From Acidobacteriota bacterium (GTDB lineage Bacteria; Acidobacteriota; Blastocatellia; HR10): a DNA stretch of 64,000 nucleotides. This document shows positions 1 through 7,856 of this stretch, in pieces. The DNA is taken from assembly GCA_030550025.1 (NCBI GenBank), contig JAUQQC010000010.1:1-64000 (forward strand). Reading direction: 5' to 3'. The notes beneath the pieces are model-generated. The model was not told the DNA's origin. It saw only the letters and a list, made by a program, of their open reading frames with translations, and did no database searches. Numbering within the stretch: position 1 is the stretch's first letter; every line of letters begins with the position of its first letter. The position numbers and the translations under genes are program-made.

Positions 1-91
1 CAATCGAAGGGGCGATTGGGCGAGGGGGGAACAGGGGTTATCACTTTTGGCCTCCTAACCCCTTGAGCCACCAAAACTAAAACCCCCAACT
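1..91 (+). promoter_or_regulatory. Putative CRISPR leader (right-hand end of it)
   Basis: These 91 bases precede the first repeat, carry no convincing gene and include runs of A and C close to the array. I place the leader here because the degenerate repeat is at the opposite end and because the repeats end in GGATTGCGAC when read rightward, like known repeats whose last eight bases become the crRNA 5' handle. The leader presumably continues left of the window, so its promoter is not identified. Confidence 0.5.
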
Positions 92-1647
92 CTCCGAAAC
101 CAGGACTCGCTTCAAAGAGGATTGCGACCCGCCAAGACCTCGGCGTACCATCTACGCGAGATCATACTCCGAAACCAGGACTCGCTTCAAAGAGGATTGC
201 GACGGTGAAATTTTTTAAACCTTCGGTCACCGTCATAGCGTCTCCGAAACCAGGACTCGCTTCAAAGAGGATTGCGACCTGTGGAAGTAAACTTCCTCTC
301 TGACGACCTCCTGGTCGCTCCGAAACCAGGACTCGCTTCAAAGAGGATTGCGACCGTCCAAGATGAACATCACAAACACGTTTCCTTCTTCCTCCGAAAC
401 CAGGACTCGCTTCAAAGAGGATTGCGACCCATGGAAAAGGGATATGGTCATCGGATTGCCGGCCCGCTCCGAAACCAGGACTCGCTTCAAAGAGGATTGC
501 GACCTTGACGACTTCTCGATCGTCAAGGATGAGCATTACAAGCCTCCGAAACCAGGACTCGCTTCAAAGAGGATTGCGACAACGACCGCCGCCTGTACAG
601 CGCGAATGAAATCATCCACTCCGAAACCAGGACTCGCTTCAAAGAGGATTGCGACCCGAGGAGGTTTGGCTCGACGCCTGCTCGCTGTCGGCGGCTCCGA
701 AACCAGGACTCGCTTCAAAGAGGATTGCGACATCAGCAATTTCGCTAAATTAATCGCCACATCCCTACCCTCCGAAACCAGGACTCGCTTCAAAGAGGAT
801 TGCGACTCCTCGAGGACCTTCTTGTCGAAGTAGACTTCGTCGAGACTCCGAAACCAGGACTCGCTTCAAAGAGGATTGCGACTTTTCATCCTCTCTGCCC
901 TCATGTTTTCTCCTCCTTCTTCTCCGAAACCAGGACTCGCTTCAAAGAGGATTGCGACGAAGCCTCCCCAGCCGCTCCCTCAACCATTCCACCTCTCCGA
1001 AACCAGGACTCGCTTCAAAGAGGATTGCGACACGGCCCCCAAGTCATCGGCGAACAGGCGTTCGCCGGCTTCGACGCTCCGAAACCAGGACTCGCTTCAA
1101 AGAGGATTGCGACCTTTATGTCCCCCATATGATGTCCCTCCATATTATTTATTATTACCTCCGAAACCAGGACTCGCTTCAAAGAGGATTGCGACTCCAC
1201 TTCTATTTGCGCCCTTGCTACTTTCATCTTTCATCTCCGAAACCAGGACTCGCTTCAAAGAGGATTGCGACTCTCCCCTCCTATTCACTAAGAGGCCGTA
1301 GATGCTATCTCTCCGAAACCAGGACTCGCTTCAAAGAGGATTGCGACAACCCAAAGGACTTTCTTCATGCTTCTCCTCCTGTGAGACTCCGAAACCAGGA
1401 CTCGCTTCAAAGAGGATTGCGACACTCCCTCCGGGTCAGTGAGCAGGTCGTCCACCGTGGCTCCGAAACCAGGACTCGCTTCAAAGAGGATTGCGACAAA
1501 TCCTCTGGGTCGAAGGTCTGCCGGCAGAGCCGGCTCCGAAACCAGGACTCGCTTCAAAGAGGATTGCGACATCCTTCAGCCAGGAGATCGTCGTTGATCT
1601 CCAGGTCCCCCTCCGAAACGAGGACTCGCTTCAAAGAGGATTGCGAC
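92..1647 (+). CRISPR. CRISPR array, 21 repeats of 37 bp and 20 spacers
   Basis: A 37-base repeat that opens CTCCGAAACC and closes GAGGATTGCGAC occurs 21 times. Repeat starts are 92, 167, 242, 318, 392, 467, 544, 619, 695, 770, 846, 922, 995, 1077, 1159, 1235, 1311, 1387, 1461, 1534 and 1611. The last copy has C to G at base 10 (AAACC to AAACG), as expected for the old, leader-distal end. Spacers are 36 to 40 bases, except two neighbours of 45 (1032-1076 and 1114-1158). The repeat has only a weak TCGC/GCGA inverted repeat, so the crRNA would be little structured. The ATTGCGAC end resembles repeats of Thermus type I/III arrays (recalled knowledge). No cas gene is visible, so the type is unassigned; cas genes probably lie left of the window or elsewhere. 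Reading frames across the array are artefacts of the repeat. Confidence 0.99.
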
Positions 1648-1649
1648 AT

Positions 1650-1661
1650 GAGGATTGCGAC
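1650..1661 (+). repeat. Partial CRISPR repeat remnant after the last repeat
   Basis: The bases GAGGATTGCGAC repeat the final 12 bases of the CRISPR repeat, beginning only two bases after the terminal repeat ends. It is either a small tandem duplication or the eroded stump of a 22nd repeat. The stop codon of the convergent permease gene follows at 1677-1679. Confidence 0.8.
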
Positions 1662-1676
1662 GCGCGTGTCGGGCAG

Positions 1677-2792
1677 TCATTCGTACATCAAGGCTTGGAT
1701 TGGGTCTTGAAGTGCGGCGCGCAAGGCCGGATAGAGGGCGCCCAAGGCACCGCTCGCCAATCCCGCGGCGATCATCGCCAGGATCCATCGCCACTCCATC
1801 TCCACGCGAAGAGGCGTGAGCTCATTCAGCAACAGCTTCAGGGCGAACGAAAGGCCGAGAGCCAGCAGAATCCCTAGGCCACTGATCACCAGCGCTTGTT
1901 TCTCGATGAGTGCAGCGATGAAAGCTTTTGACGCTCCCAGGCTCTTCAGGATGCCGATCTGGCGCGTTTGTTCCAGCACGGTCGTGTACATGGTGAGCGT
2001 GACCAGGAGCGTGCTCACGATAGCGGCGACCAGGAGCATGGCCGTGAGGAAACCGGTGATCAGCGGATTCCCATCGGCGTACAGACGTGGGAGATCACGC
2101 GTGAGGAGGACCTGTCGGTCGGGGAGCCGTCGTTGCAATTCGGCGGCGATCGCTTCCTGCTCCTCTGTGCGCGCGCACTTGACGAGGAAGGCGGAGCCTC
2201 GGCCCGGAGCGCTGAGCGCCCGTTGCATCGTCTCCAGTGGGATCTTGATGCGCGGGCCGAGCGCGGGTTCATAGATGCCGACGATGCGGAACGGCCGGTC
2301 GAAGATCACGATCGTGTCGCCCACCTTCGCTTGTCGGGAGCGCGCTCGCACGATGTCAATGATGGCTTCGTCTCCCCCTTTCAAGCCACGTCCCTGGACC
2401 ACTCGCAAGCCCGTGAGCCGCGCATACTCCGGATAGTTCACCCCTTCGACAAGCCGGAGATCGAGTCCACGTCCCGTCGGTTGCAGATACTGGCCGACCA
2501 GGGTGAAGCTCTGAACGCCGGGGACTTCAGCGATCGTCCTCGCGAGCGTCTCTGGCAGAGTGAGCGCCGCACCGCTTGGCGTGAGGCCCGCCGTTCCGCG
2601 CTCGCGCACGAGGATTTCGACGCCCACGCTCGCCTCGCGCCGACCCCGTTCCTTCAACATCCCGCGCACCAATCCGCTCGTCATCACGACGAGCAGCATC
2701 GCGACGGTGACGCCCAAGACGCTCGCCGCCGTGCGCCGCGGATGATGCAAGAGCACGCTCACGACCAGATTATCGCGCCAGCGATCGCTCAT
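1677..2792 (-). CDS. ABC transporter permease, FtsX/MacB family
   Basis: 371 residues with the four-helix layout of FtsX/MacB permeases: a first membrane helix at about 20-42, a large extracytoplasmic domain to about 240, then three helices near 245-275, 295-320 and 340-362. The loop after the second helix carries Q-T-R-Q-I-G-I-L-K-S-L-G-A-S, the typical coupling segment of the family. Such permeases work as mechanical transducers or lipoprotein/peptide exporters with a cytoplasmic ATPase, which is not in this window. The start overlaps the end of the upstream phosphatase-like gene by 23 bases, so the two are probably translationally coupled. The gene ends 29 bases from the CRISPR array and transcribes toward it with no clear terminator between. 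The substrate is unknown. Confidence 0.85.
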   Translation of the reverse strand: MSDRWRDNLVVSVLLHHPRRTAASVLGVTVAMLLVVMTSGLVRGMLKERGRREASVGVEILVRERGTAGLTPSGAALTLPETLARTIAEVPGVQSFTLVGQYLQPTGRGLDLRLVEGVNYPEYARLTGLRVVQGRGLKGGDEAIIDIVRARSRQAKVGDTIVIFDRPFRIVGIYEPALGPRIKIPLETMQRALSAPGRGSAFLVKCARTEEQEAIAAELQRRLPDRQVLLTRDLPRLYADGNPLITGFLTAMLLVAAIVSTLLVTLTMYTTVLEQTRQIGILKSLGASKAFIAALIEKQALVISGLGILLALGLSFALKLLLNELTPLRVEMEWRWILAMIAAGLASGALGALYPALRAALQDPIQALMYE

Positions 2793-5307
2793 CGAAGACC
2801 TCCCAGACGATCTCTCCGGGCAGGGGGCGGAATCCCTTCGCCGTGGCGTCTTCGCTCAACTTCCCCTCGCGCGTCGCGCCGATCAATTCCAGCACCGTGG
2901 GCACGAACGAGAGGCTCTCATACGGGCGCGTGACGCGATACCCGCGCTTGAGGCCCGTGTGCTGTCCCCCCCACATCATCCAAGTCGCCTGCGTCGCCGT
3001 GCGATAGAAGCTCCCATGATTGCCGCCCGGATTGAAATCCCGGATATTGAAGTTCCAATACGGGTGCGCGTGAAGCAACAAGTCCGGCTCCATGTTCCGC
3101 CGCCGTCGCTCGAAGAAGCGAAGCAGCAGCGACGCCTCGGGCGCGTCGCCGTTCCTCTGGGGGGTCGCGAAGGCGATGCGTTCGGCCGCGTGCAACCTCT
3201 CCACATACCCCTCCGAGAGGAACGTCCGCACGGGTTTCCCCAAAAGCTCATACAGCCCGACGATCGCAATAGCGTATCGCGTGCCGTGCGCCGCTTCGAT
3301 CCACTCGCGCTCGGAGTGAAACGCCTCCAGCCAGGCCCGACGATCGCCCGCAACGCGCAAGCCCGCATCTTCCCAAAGCGCCAGCGGAAATCCCGGTTGC
3401 CATTCTCTCAGCTCGAAGGTGATCGTGCCGTCGGCCGACTGTCGCAGGCGCGCGATCGGGACGTAGCGCAGGAGCCACTCGTCCGGATCGGTGGGCGAGG
3501 GCTTGGCCAGCAGGAGCGCTTGCCGCTGTTCGCCTCCGTAGAGCCAGACCGCATCGTACCCAGTGTCCAGGGGCGTCCCCTGTAGCGCCGAGCGAATCTC
3601 CTCGTATGGGATGCGCAGGGCGAGGAAATCCACCGGATACGGCGAGACCTGTGGCTGCACGTTGTTGAGCGCGCGATGCTCTTTCAGGAGCCGAAGGTAA
3701 TCGAGCCGGCGGAACGTCGCCGCTTCGTCCACGTGCCCATCCGGGCGTAGATGGATCGTCCCATCCTTCAGCCCCACGACGTAGTTTTGCAGCTGATGGA
3801 CCGAGTTCCGCGCGCCGAACGTACGCGGGCGAATGAGGTCCTCCACGCGCACGGCGCGCGGATCGAAGTTCTCCGGATGCAGCGCGAGCAGATTCGCGAG
3901 CATCCGCAAATAGGCTTCGTACTCGGCCCGATACTCGGCCAGATTCCTCATCTGCACCCGCAGCTCCTTCCGCAGCTCTTCCTGCTCGGCCGGCAGAGCC
4001 GAGAGGGTGTTCTGCAGCCGCCGGAGCCAGGTGTCCAGCGCCCACAGCTCTTCGCGCAGTTCTCGACATTCGCGCTCCCAGCGCGCGCGATTCCGCTGGA
4101 GGACCTCGAAGAAGAAGGCTCGCAGCGCGCGCGCCTCGCGCTCCGGACGACGCCGCTGCAGCTCCTGCAGCAGGAGCTGCAGCAGGTTCAGATCCGAATT
4201 CCGAAAGTGCAACATCGCCCGCTCATTCCCATCGTAGTCGAGGAAGAGCGTCGGATAGTGCGCCTGCCCCTTCAGGTAGAGCGATTCGCGGCTCGGATTG
4301 ATGAAGCCTTGGGCGAGGAAGTTCACGCTGCGGAATTGAAAATCGTGCCAATTCGCTCGCTTGGTCAGGACGTGATGCCCGCCCCAGTCGGCGCGCGTGA
4401 AGTAGTTCACCAGATTGAAGCCTTGGCTGTAGACGTCCGGGTGCGTCGTGACGCCATGATCGGAGATGAGGATGAGGATCGTCTCCTCCGCGTATGGGCC
4501 TTCGCGAATGGCCGTGTAGAGGCGTCCGACGGTTCGATCCACCCGTTGCAGCAGCTCTCGGATCAACTCCTCGTGGTTATTGGTGTGCACGAAGTGATCG
4601 AAGAGCGTGTAGAATGCGCTCAGGTAGAGGAAGCGAGAGTCTTTCAGGTTCGCCAGAAGATGCTCCTCGTTGGCCAGGTCGAAGGCCTCGTGCGAATCCG
4701 GCCCGCCGAGCAGGTGCGCCAGCAATTCTTCGGCGGAGCGATAGGGGAACCGCATCTGCAACACGCGCGCGAGCGCCGTCCAGCTCGTCCCGCGTCGGAT
4801 CAATTCGAGTCCGATTCGTTTCTGGTCTGGCTCGTAGAGGTCTTCTAAAAGTGGCGCTCCTCGTTCGTCGAGCACTTCCACGGCTCGGGCGTGCAAGCGT
4901 CGGCCACGCAGCAGTTCGTATTGGATGAGGACGTTGTTCAGGTAGTCCTCCAGCCGCCCGGTCGCCCGATCCCATTCCACGTTTGAGAGGAGCGGCTGTG
5001 GACGTCCGGTCGCGAGCATGGCCCAGGAGGGCCCCGAGAGCGATTGCCCACGCGTGTAGAAGTTCTCGAAGACGATGCCTTCCTGGTAGAAGAGGCGTTG
5101 GATCCAGGGGAGGTAGCTCTTGCCCGTTTGGGGATTTCGCTGCTCGACGTATCTCCGAATGAGTTCGGGCGAGAGCCCATCGAACCGCAGCAAGACGATA
5201 CGTCGCGCGGGCTTGGCCGAAGGCTCGGCGGCTCGAACCCACGGTGCGCCGCCATCGAGCATGAGGATCAGCAGAGCGAGGCCGACCAATCGGCGAAGAG
5301 GCAGCAT
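2770..5307 (-). CDS. Secreted alkaline-phosphatase-superfamily enzyme (phosphodiesterase/sulfatase-like)
   Basis: 845 residues with a signal peptide (about 1-27, ending V-R-A-A). Motifs of the metal-dependent alkaline phosphatase superfamily are in order: D43 in R-F-D-G-L-S; S91 in S-G-P-S-W-A-M-L-A-T-G at the nucleophile position; a D-x-x-x-H in F-D-H-F-V-H; D-H in I-S-D-H-G-V; and a late H in G-G-N-H-G-S-F. These would hold two metals and a Ser nucleophile. Between about 385 and 480 lies an Arg/Glu-rich, probably coiled-coil insertion that is not part of the family core. It acts outside the cytoplasm. It sits 3 bases after the unrecognised secreted protein and overlaps the permease, so the three form one operon. 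The substrate (phosphate or sulfate ester, lipid or glycan) cannot be told. Confidence 0.75.
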   Translation of the reverse strand: MLPLRRLVGLALLILMLDGGAPWVRAAEPSAKPARRIVLLRFDGLSPELIRRYVEQRNPQTGKSYLPWIQRLFYQEGIVFENFYTRGQSLSGPSWAMLATGRPQPLLSNVEWDRATGRLEDYLNNVLIQYELLRGRRLHARAVEVLDERGAPLLEDLYEPDQKRIGLELIRRGTSWTALARVLQMRFPYRSAEELLAHLLGGPDSHEAFDLANEEHLLANLKDSRFLYLSAFYTLFDHFVHTNNHEELIRELLQRVDRTVGRLYTAIREGPYAEETILILISDHGVTTHPDVYSQGFNLVNYFTRADWGGHHVLTKRANWHDFQFRSVNFLAQGFINPSRESLYLKGQAHYPTLFLDYDGNERAMLHFRNSDLNLLQLLLQELQRRRPEREARALRAFFFEVLQRNRARWERECRELREELWALDTWLRRLQNTLSALPAEQEELRKELRVQMRNLAEYRAEYEAYLRMLANLLALHPENFDPRAVRVEDLIRPRTFGARNSVHQLQNYVVGLKDGTIHLRPDGHVDEAATFRRLDYLRLLKEHRALNNVQPQVSPYPVDFLALRIPYEEIRSALQGTPLDTGYDAVWLYGGEQRQALLLAKPSPTDPDEWLLRYVPIARLRQSADGTITFELREWQPGFPLALWEDAGLRVAGDRRAWLEAFHSEREWIEAAHGTRYAIAIVGLYELLGKPVRTFLSEGYVERLHAAERIAFATPQRNGDAPEASLLLRFFERRRRNMEPDLLLHAHPYWNFNIRDFNPGGNHGSFYRTATQATWMMWGGQHTGLKRGYRVTRPYESLSFVPTVLELIGATREGKLSEDATAKGFRPLPGEIVWEVFDERSLAR

Positions 5308-5310
5308 GAG

Positions 5311-7314
5311 CTATGGCTCTCTTGGGTGCGGTTCGAATCCGCTTGGGAGCGTGCGAGTGGCTCCATTTGAGGGAGAGGCGAGGCGCTCTTGCATCGCCCT
5401 CTCGCGGGCGAGCCGTTCGCGCAAGGCCGGGTGCGCTTCCGCCTCGCGCTCAAGGGCGAGCAGCACGCGCTGCGCCTTCTCGCTGCGGATCTCAGCGAGC
5501 GCGCGCAGGCATTGCCACCGAAACTCCACGTCCTGCGAACGCAAAAAGAGCGCCTTGAGCACGCCGACGACTTCCGGTCCGGCCAGCTCGGCATGCGCTT
5601 GGATGAACTCGAGCGAAGCGCGCAACGTGGCGAGATCGCGCTCCTCATCCACGCGAATGGCGCGTCGCACGGCCGCTTCGAGTTGCGCGTGATGAAAGGC
5701 CATTCGTCGCACCAGATCCGCCCGCGCGCGCAGCTCTGGCGTCAGCTTCTCCCGATGCGTGTACAGTCCCAGCGTCGCCACATGCGCCAGCGTGAGGAAC
5801 GCGCGCGCTACGGGCCCGTGACTCAACCGTCGGTACTCCCGCTGCCGATCCCGCTCCAGACGGCGCGCGAGCGTCCGCTCTTGGAGCGCCGCGCGCACCA
5901 ACGCCTCGTGCTGCCGCGTCGCGATCACCGATTGGTATCGCAACGAATTCTCTAACACCGATGCGCGCGCCTTCTCGGCCTTGCGCGCCAGCGCCGCTTT
6001 CAACGACGGATCCAACTGTTCATCGGTGAGCAGTAGCGCGCTCAGCTCCGCATGGGCCTTCAAGCGGCTCGGCTGATTCATGTCTATCCCTTTCTTCCGC
6101 GTCACGTAGTTCAAGAGCGAGCGGGTGAGGAGATAGCCCAGGTCGCCGTAGGGCGAGAGATTCAACAGATACCGGGCCGAATCCGCGAGCACTTTCCCCG
6201 AAGCGTCGCGCGCTTTGACGTGTAGCGCGCTGCGAAAGTCAACGAGCAGGATCGGGATCTTCGGGAAGTCCAGACCGTAGAGGGCGAGCGGGATCAGTTC
6301 CACCGCGCGCGCCTCCGGGTGATCGGGCGTCACGCGCCGATTCTCCGCATCCAGAAAAATCGTCTTCGTGTATCCCGACCAGCGCAGCAGCCGCTCGTCC
6401 GTCCAGGGACTCTTGATGTTGAGGAAGCGCTTGTTGAAAGCGCGCCGTCGGAAGTTCTCCCGAAGCGCTTCTCGCGATACCCAGAGCAGCGCGTGCGACG
6501 GCGGTTGGCTCGGCAACCCGAGCGGCTCGAAGATGAGCCCTTCTTCCTCGGCGCGCTGTCGGAGGAAATCCCAATTCACGGCGCGCCGCTCGCGACTCTT
6601 CTGTTCTTGCCGCAGCGTCAGGTCCGTCAGCGTCGGCTCCCGCAAAAAGGCGCTGAGCATGCTCTGCGGCGAGAGATACGCCTTGATCCGCACGATCTCG
6701 CTCTCGGTCAGGGTGGAGCGACCGGTCTTCTCGGCGAGGGAGAGGATCGCCAGAGCTTTGGCGATTTGCGCCTCGCGATATTCCTCCAGGTTCCGTTGGT
6801 GGGTGCGCGGCAAGGCGCGGAAGGTCCAGCCGCGCGAGTCGAGCACCGCGTTCTGGACCAAGAGGCGCGAGGCTTTCTCCCACACCGGTCGTTTCGGATC
6901 GGCCAGGTCCGCGGCAATCGGTGGAGGCGAATCGGCCTGCCGACGCGTCGTCACCTGGTGATAGAGGAAGGGGATCGCCGCCACAATTCGCTGCTTGAGC
7001 GTCGGCGGGGCATATGTGTAGATCCACACGTAGCGGAGCAAGTCGTTCTCCCGCTCGGCATCGCCGAACGTATCGCGCAGGACCGAAAGGATTGGGACCG
7101 GCGCCGGATGCTCCGGCGAATGGACAAAAAGCGTGATCAATTCAGCGCCATACTCGAGCGAGAGCCGCGTCTCCGTAATCCGCGTCTCTGAAGCGGCACG
7201 CGCGCGCTCGACTTCCCCGCCGTGATCTTGAGGCGGATGCGCCAACGCCACGCGAGCGAAGCCCAGGAGCAGACACCCGAGGATTCCTGTGCGTGCAACT
7301 GGTCGCATCAACAT
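5311..7314 (-). CDS. Secreted protein of unknown family with helical-repeat C-terminus
   Basis: I do not recognise this protein. About 667 residues, with a signal peptide ending A-L-A-H near residue 26. The remainder is rich in Arg, Glu, Leu and Ala and probably mostly helical; the last 150 residues look like HEAT-type helical repeats (for example F-R-W-Q-C-L-R-A-L-A-E-I). No catalytic motif stands out. The start at 7314 is chosen because GGAGG lies five bases before it; a GTG at 7326 is also in frame but overlaps that site. It is the first gene of the operon with the phosphatase-superfamily enzyme and the permease, and has its own TTGACG-N18-TAGAAT promoter. It may partner that enzyme outside the inner membrane (inference). 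Confidence 0.7.
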   Translation of the reverse strand: MLMRPVARTGILGCLLLGFARVALAHPPQDHGGEVERARAASETRITETRLSLEYGAELITLFVHSPEHPAPVPILSVLRDTFGDAERENDLLRYVWIYTYAPPTLKQRIVAAIPFLYHQVTTRRQADSPPPIAADLADPKRPVWEKASRLLVQNAVLDSRGWTFRALPRTHQRNLEEYREAQIAKALAILSLAEKTGRSTLTESEIVRIKAYLSPQSMLSAFLREPTLTDLTLRQEQKSRERRAVNWDFLRQRAEEEGLIFEPLGLPSQPPSHALLWVSREALRENFRRRAFNKRFLNIKSPWTDERLLRWSGYTKTIFLDAENRRVTPDHPEARAVELIPLALYGLDFPKIPILLVDFRSALHVKARDASGKVLADSARYLLNLSPYGDLGYLLTRSLLNYVTRKKGIDMNQPSRLKAHAELSALLLTDEQLDPSLKAALARKAEKARASVLENSLRYQSVIATRQHEALVRAALQERTLARRLERDRQREYRRLSHGPVARAFLTLAHVATLGLYTHREKLTPELRARADLVRRMAFHHAQLEAAVRRAIRVDEERDLATLRASLEFIQAHAELAGPEVVGVLKALFLRSQDVEFRWQCLRALAEIRSEKAQRVLLALEREAEAHPALRERLARERAMQERLASPSNGATRTLPSGFEPHPREP

Positions 7315-7342
7315 CAGCACCTCCACCGCTTGATGAGGTTCA

Positions 7343-7372
7343 ATTCTAGTCGTTCCGAAAGGCGCGCGTCAA
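7343..7372 (-). promoter_or_regulatory. Promoter of the 7314-1677 operon (TTGACG-N18-TAGAAT)
   Basis: On the minus strand TTGACG (7372-7367) is followed after 18 bases by TAGAAT (7348-7343). A start of transcription near 7336 would leave about 20 bases before the ATG at 7314. It matches the TTGACG/18-base pattern of four other promoters in the window. Confidence 0.65.
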
Positions 7373-7430
7373 TTTGCGGGCCTTTTTCGCGGGTCTGGGC
7401 GAAGCCTTCTTCGCCTGCGCGCGCCTGTGT

Positions 7431-7436
7431 TATACT
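7431..7436 (+). promoter_or_regulatory. Probable -10 box of the tRNA-Leu gene
   Basis: TATACT lies 62 bases before the mature tRNA. The -35 region is poor (TTCTTC-like), so only the -10 is called. Confidence 0.4.
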
Positions 7437-7498
7437 CGGCATGGCGCGCACGAGGCCGCTCGCAGGCCGTTGGTGGCAAAAGCGCAGTTGCCCTCTTG

Positions 7499-7585
7499 GC
7501 CGGGGTGGCGGAAGGGGTAGACGCTGGGGACTTAAAATCCCCTGCCCGAAAGGGCGTGCGGGTTCGAGTCCCGCCCCCGGCACCA
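7499..7585 (+). tRNA. tRNA-Leu (anticodon UAA)
   Basis: A full class II tRNA. The acceptor stem GCCGGGG (7499-7505) pairs with CCCCGGC (7575-7581), followed by discriminator A and an encoded CCA (7583-7585). The anticodon stem GGGGA/TCCCC (7526-7530, 7538-7542) holds the loop CTTAAAA with anticodon TAA at 7533-7535. A long variable arm (CCC-GAAA-GGG core) fits leucine, and the T arm is GCGGG-TTCGAGT-CCCGC. It decodes UUA and, by wobble, UUG. It stands alone, with an intrinsic terminator about 80 bases downstream. Confidence 0.97.
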
Positions 7586-7662
7586 CCCATGCGCGCCAGT
7601 ACGCGAGCACCTTCCCAAGCGGCCCAAACGGAGTCAGCTCTTCGGGCCATTGGCTCTGGATC

Positions 7663-7688
7663 GCCTCCCTCCCGTTGAGGCAATTTTT
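7663..7688 (+). terminator. Rho-independent terminator after tRNA-Leu
   Basis: GCCTC (7663-7667) and GAGGC (7677-7681) form a hairpin with a nine-base loop, followed by AATTTTT. It ends transcription from the tRNA side directly before the next promoter, whose -35 starts at 7691. Confidence 0.7.
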
Positions 7689-7690
7689 AC

Positions 7691-7719
7691 TTGACATTGC
7701 CGCATGTTTCTGCTAATCT
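7691..7719 (+). promoter_or_regulatory. Strong sigma-70 promoter (TTGACA-N17-TAATCT)
   Basis: TTGACA at 7691-7696, a 17-base spacer and TAATCT at 7714-7719 give a near-consensus vegetative promoter. Transcription would begin near 7726, leaving a 5' leader of about 130 bases before the beta-helix gene at 7857. Confidence 0.8.
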
Positions 7720-7749
7720 GAGGGCCGATCGCGGCGTGGGGTGGATGAG

Positions 7750-7825
7750 CCGCTTGAAGAGGTGAAGGGATGCTGAAGGCAGCATTCCAAGCGGAAGAAG
7801 GACATGACTCGCCCTCACGGGCGAG
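7750..7825 (+). promoter_or_regulatory. Folded 5' leader with nested helices (possible cis-regulatory RNA)
   Basis: Helix A pairs CCGCTTG (7750-7756) with CAAGCGG (7788-7794). Inside it, helix B pairs GGATGCTG (7768-7775) with CAGCATTC (7780-7787), including one G-U pair, around the loop AAGG. Downstream a 7-bp hairpin CTCGCCC/GGGCGAG (7808-7814, 7819-7825) has the loop TCAC and stands about 20 bases before the ribosome-binding site GGAGG (7847-7851). I match it to no riboswitch class I know. It could be an mRNA-stability element, a ligand sensor or a protein-binding leader. Confidence 0.5.
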
Positions 7826-7856
7826 GATGCGGAGAAATCTCATTATGGAGGATCTT

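Noticed and set aside
204-1610. A strand bias for all spacers
   Set aside because: Most spacers have open, protein-like frames on both strands (for example spacers 7, 8 and 13), so only the four with ribosome-binding sites inform on direction.
162-1877. Reading frames of 60 to 250 codons across the CRISPR array
   Set aside because: They translate the 37-base repeat over and over (for example S-E-T-R-T-R-F-K-E-D-C-D) and cross spacers in step; they are by-products of the repeat, not genes.
5320-5350. A tRNA T-arm-like GCGG-TTCGAAT-CCGC
   Set aside because: No acceptor stem, anticodon arm or CCA surrounds it, and it lies inside the end of the secreted protein gene.
7770-7856. An upstream start (ATG at 7770) for the beta-helix protein
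   Set aside because: That ATG lies inside a leader hairpin without a ribosome-binding site; the start at 7857 has GGAGG and begins a proper signal peptide.
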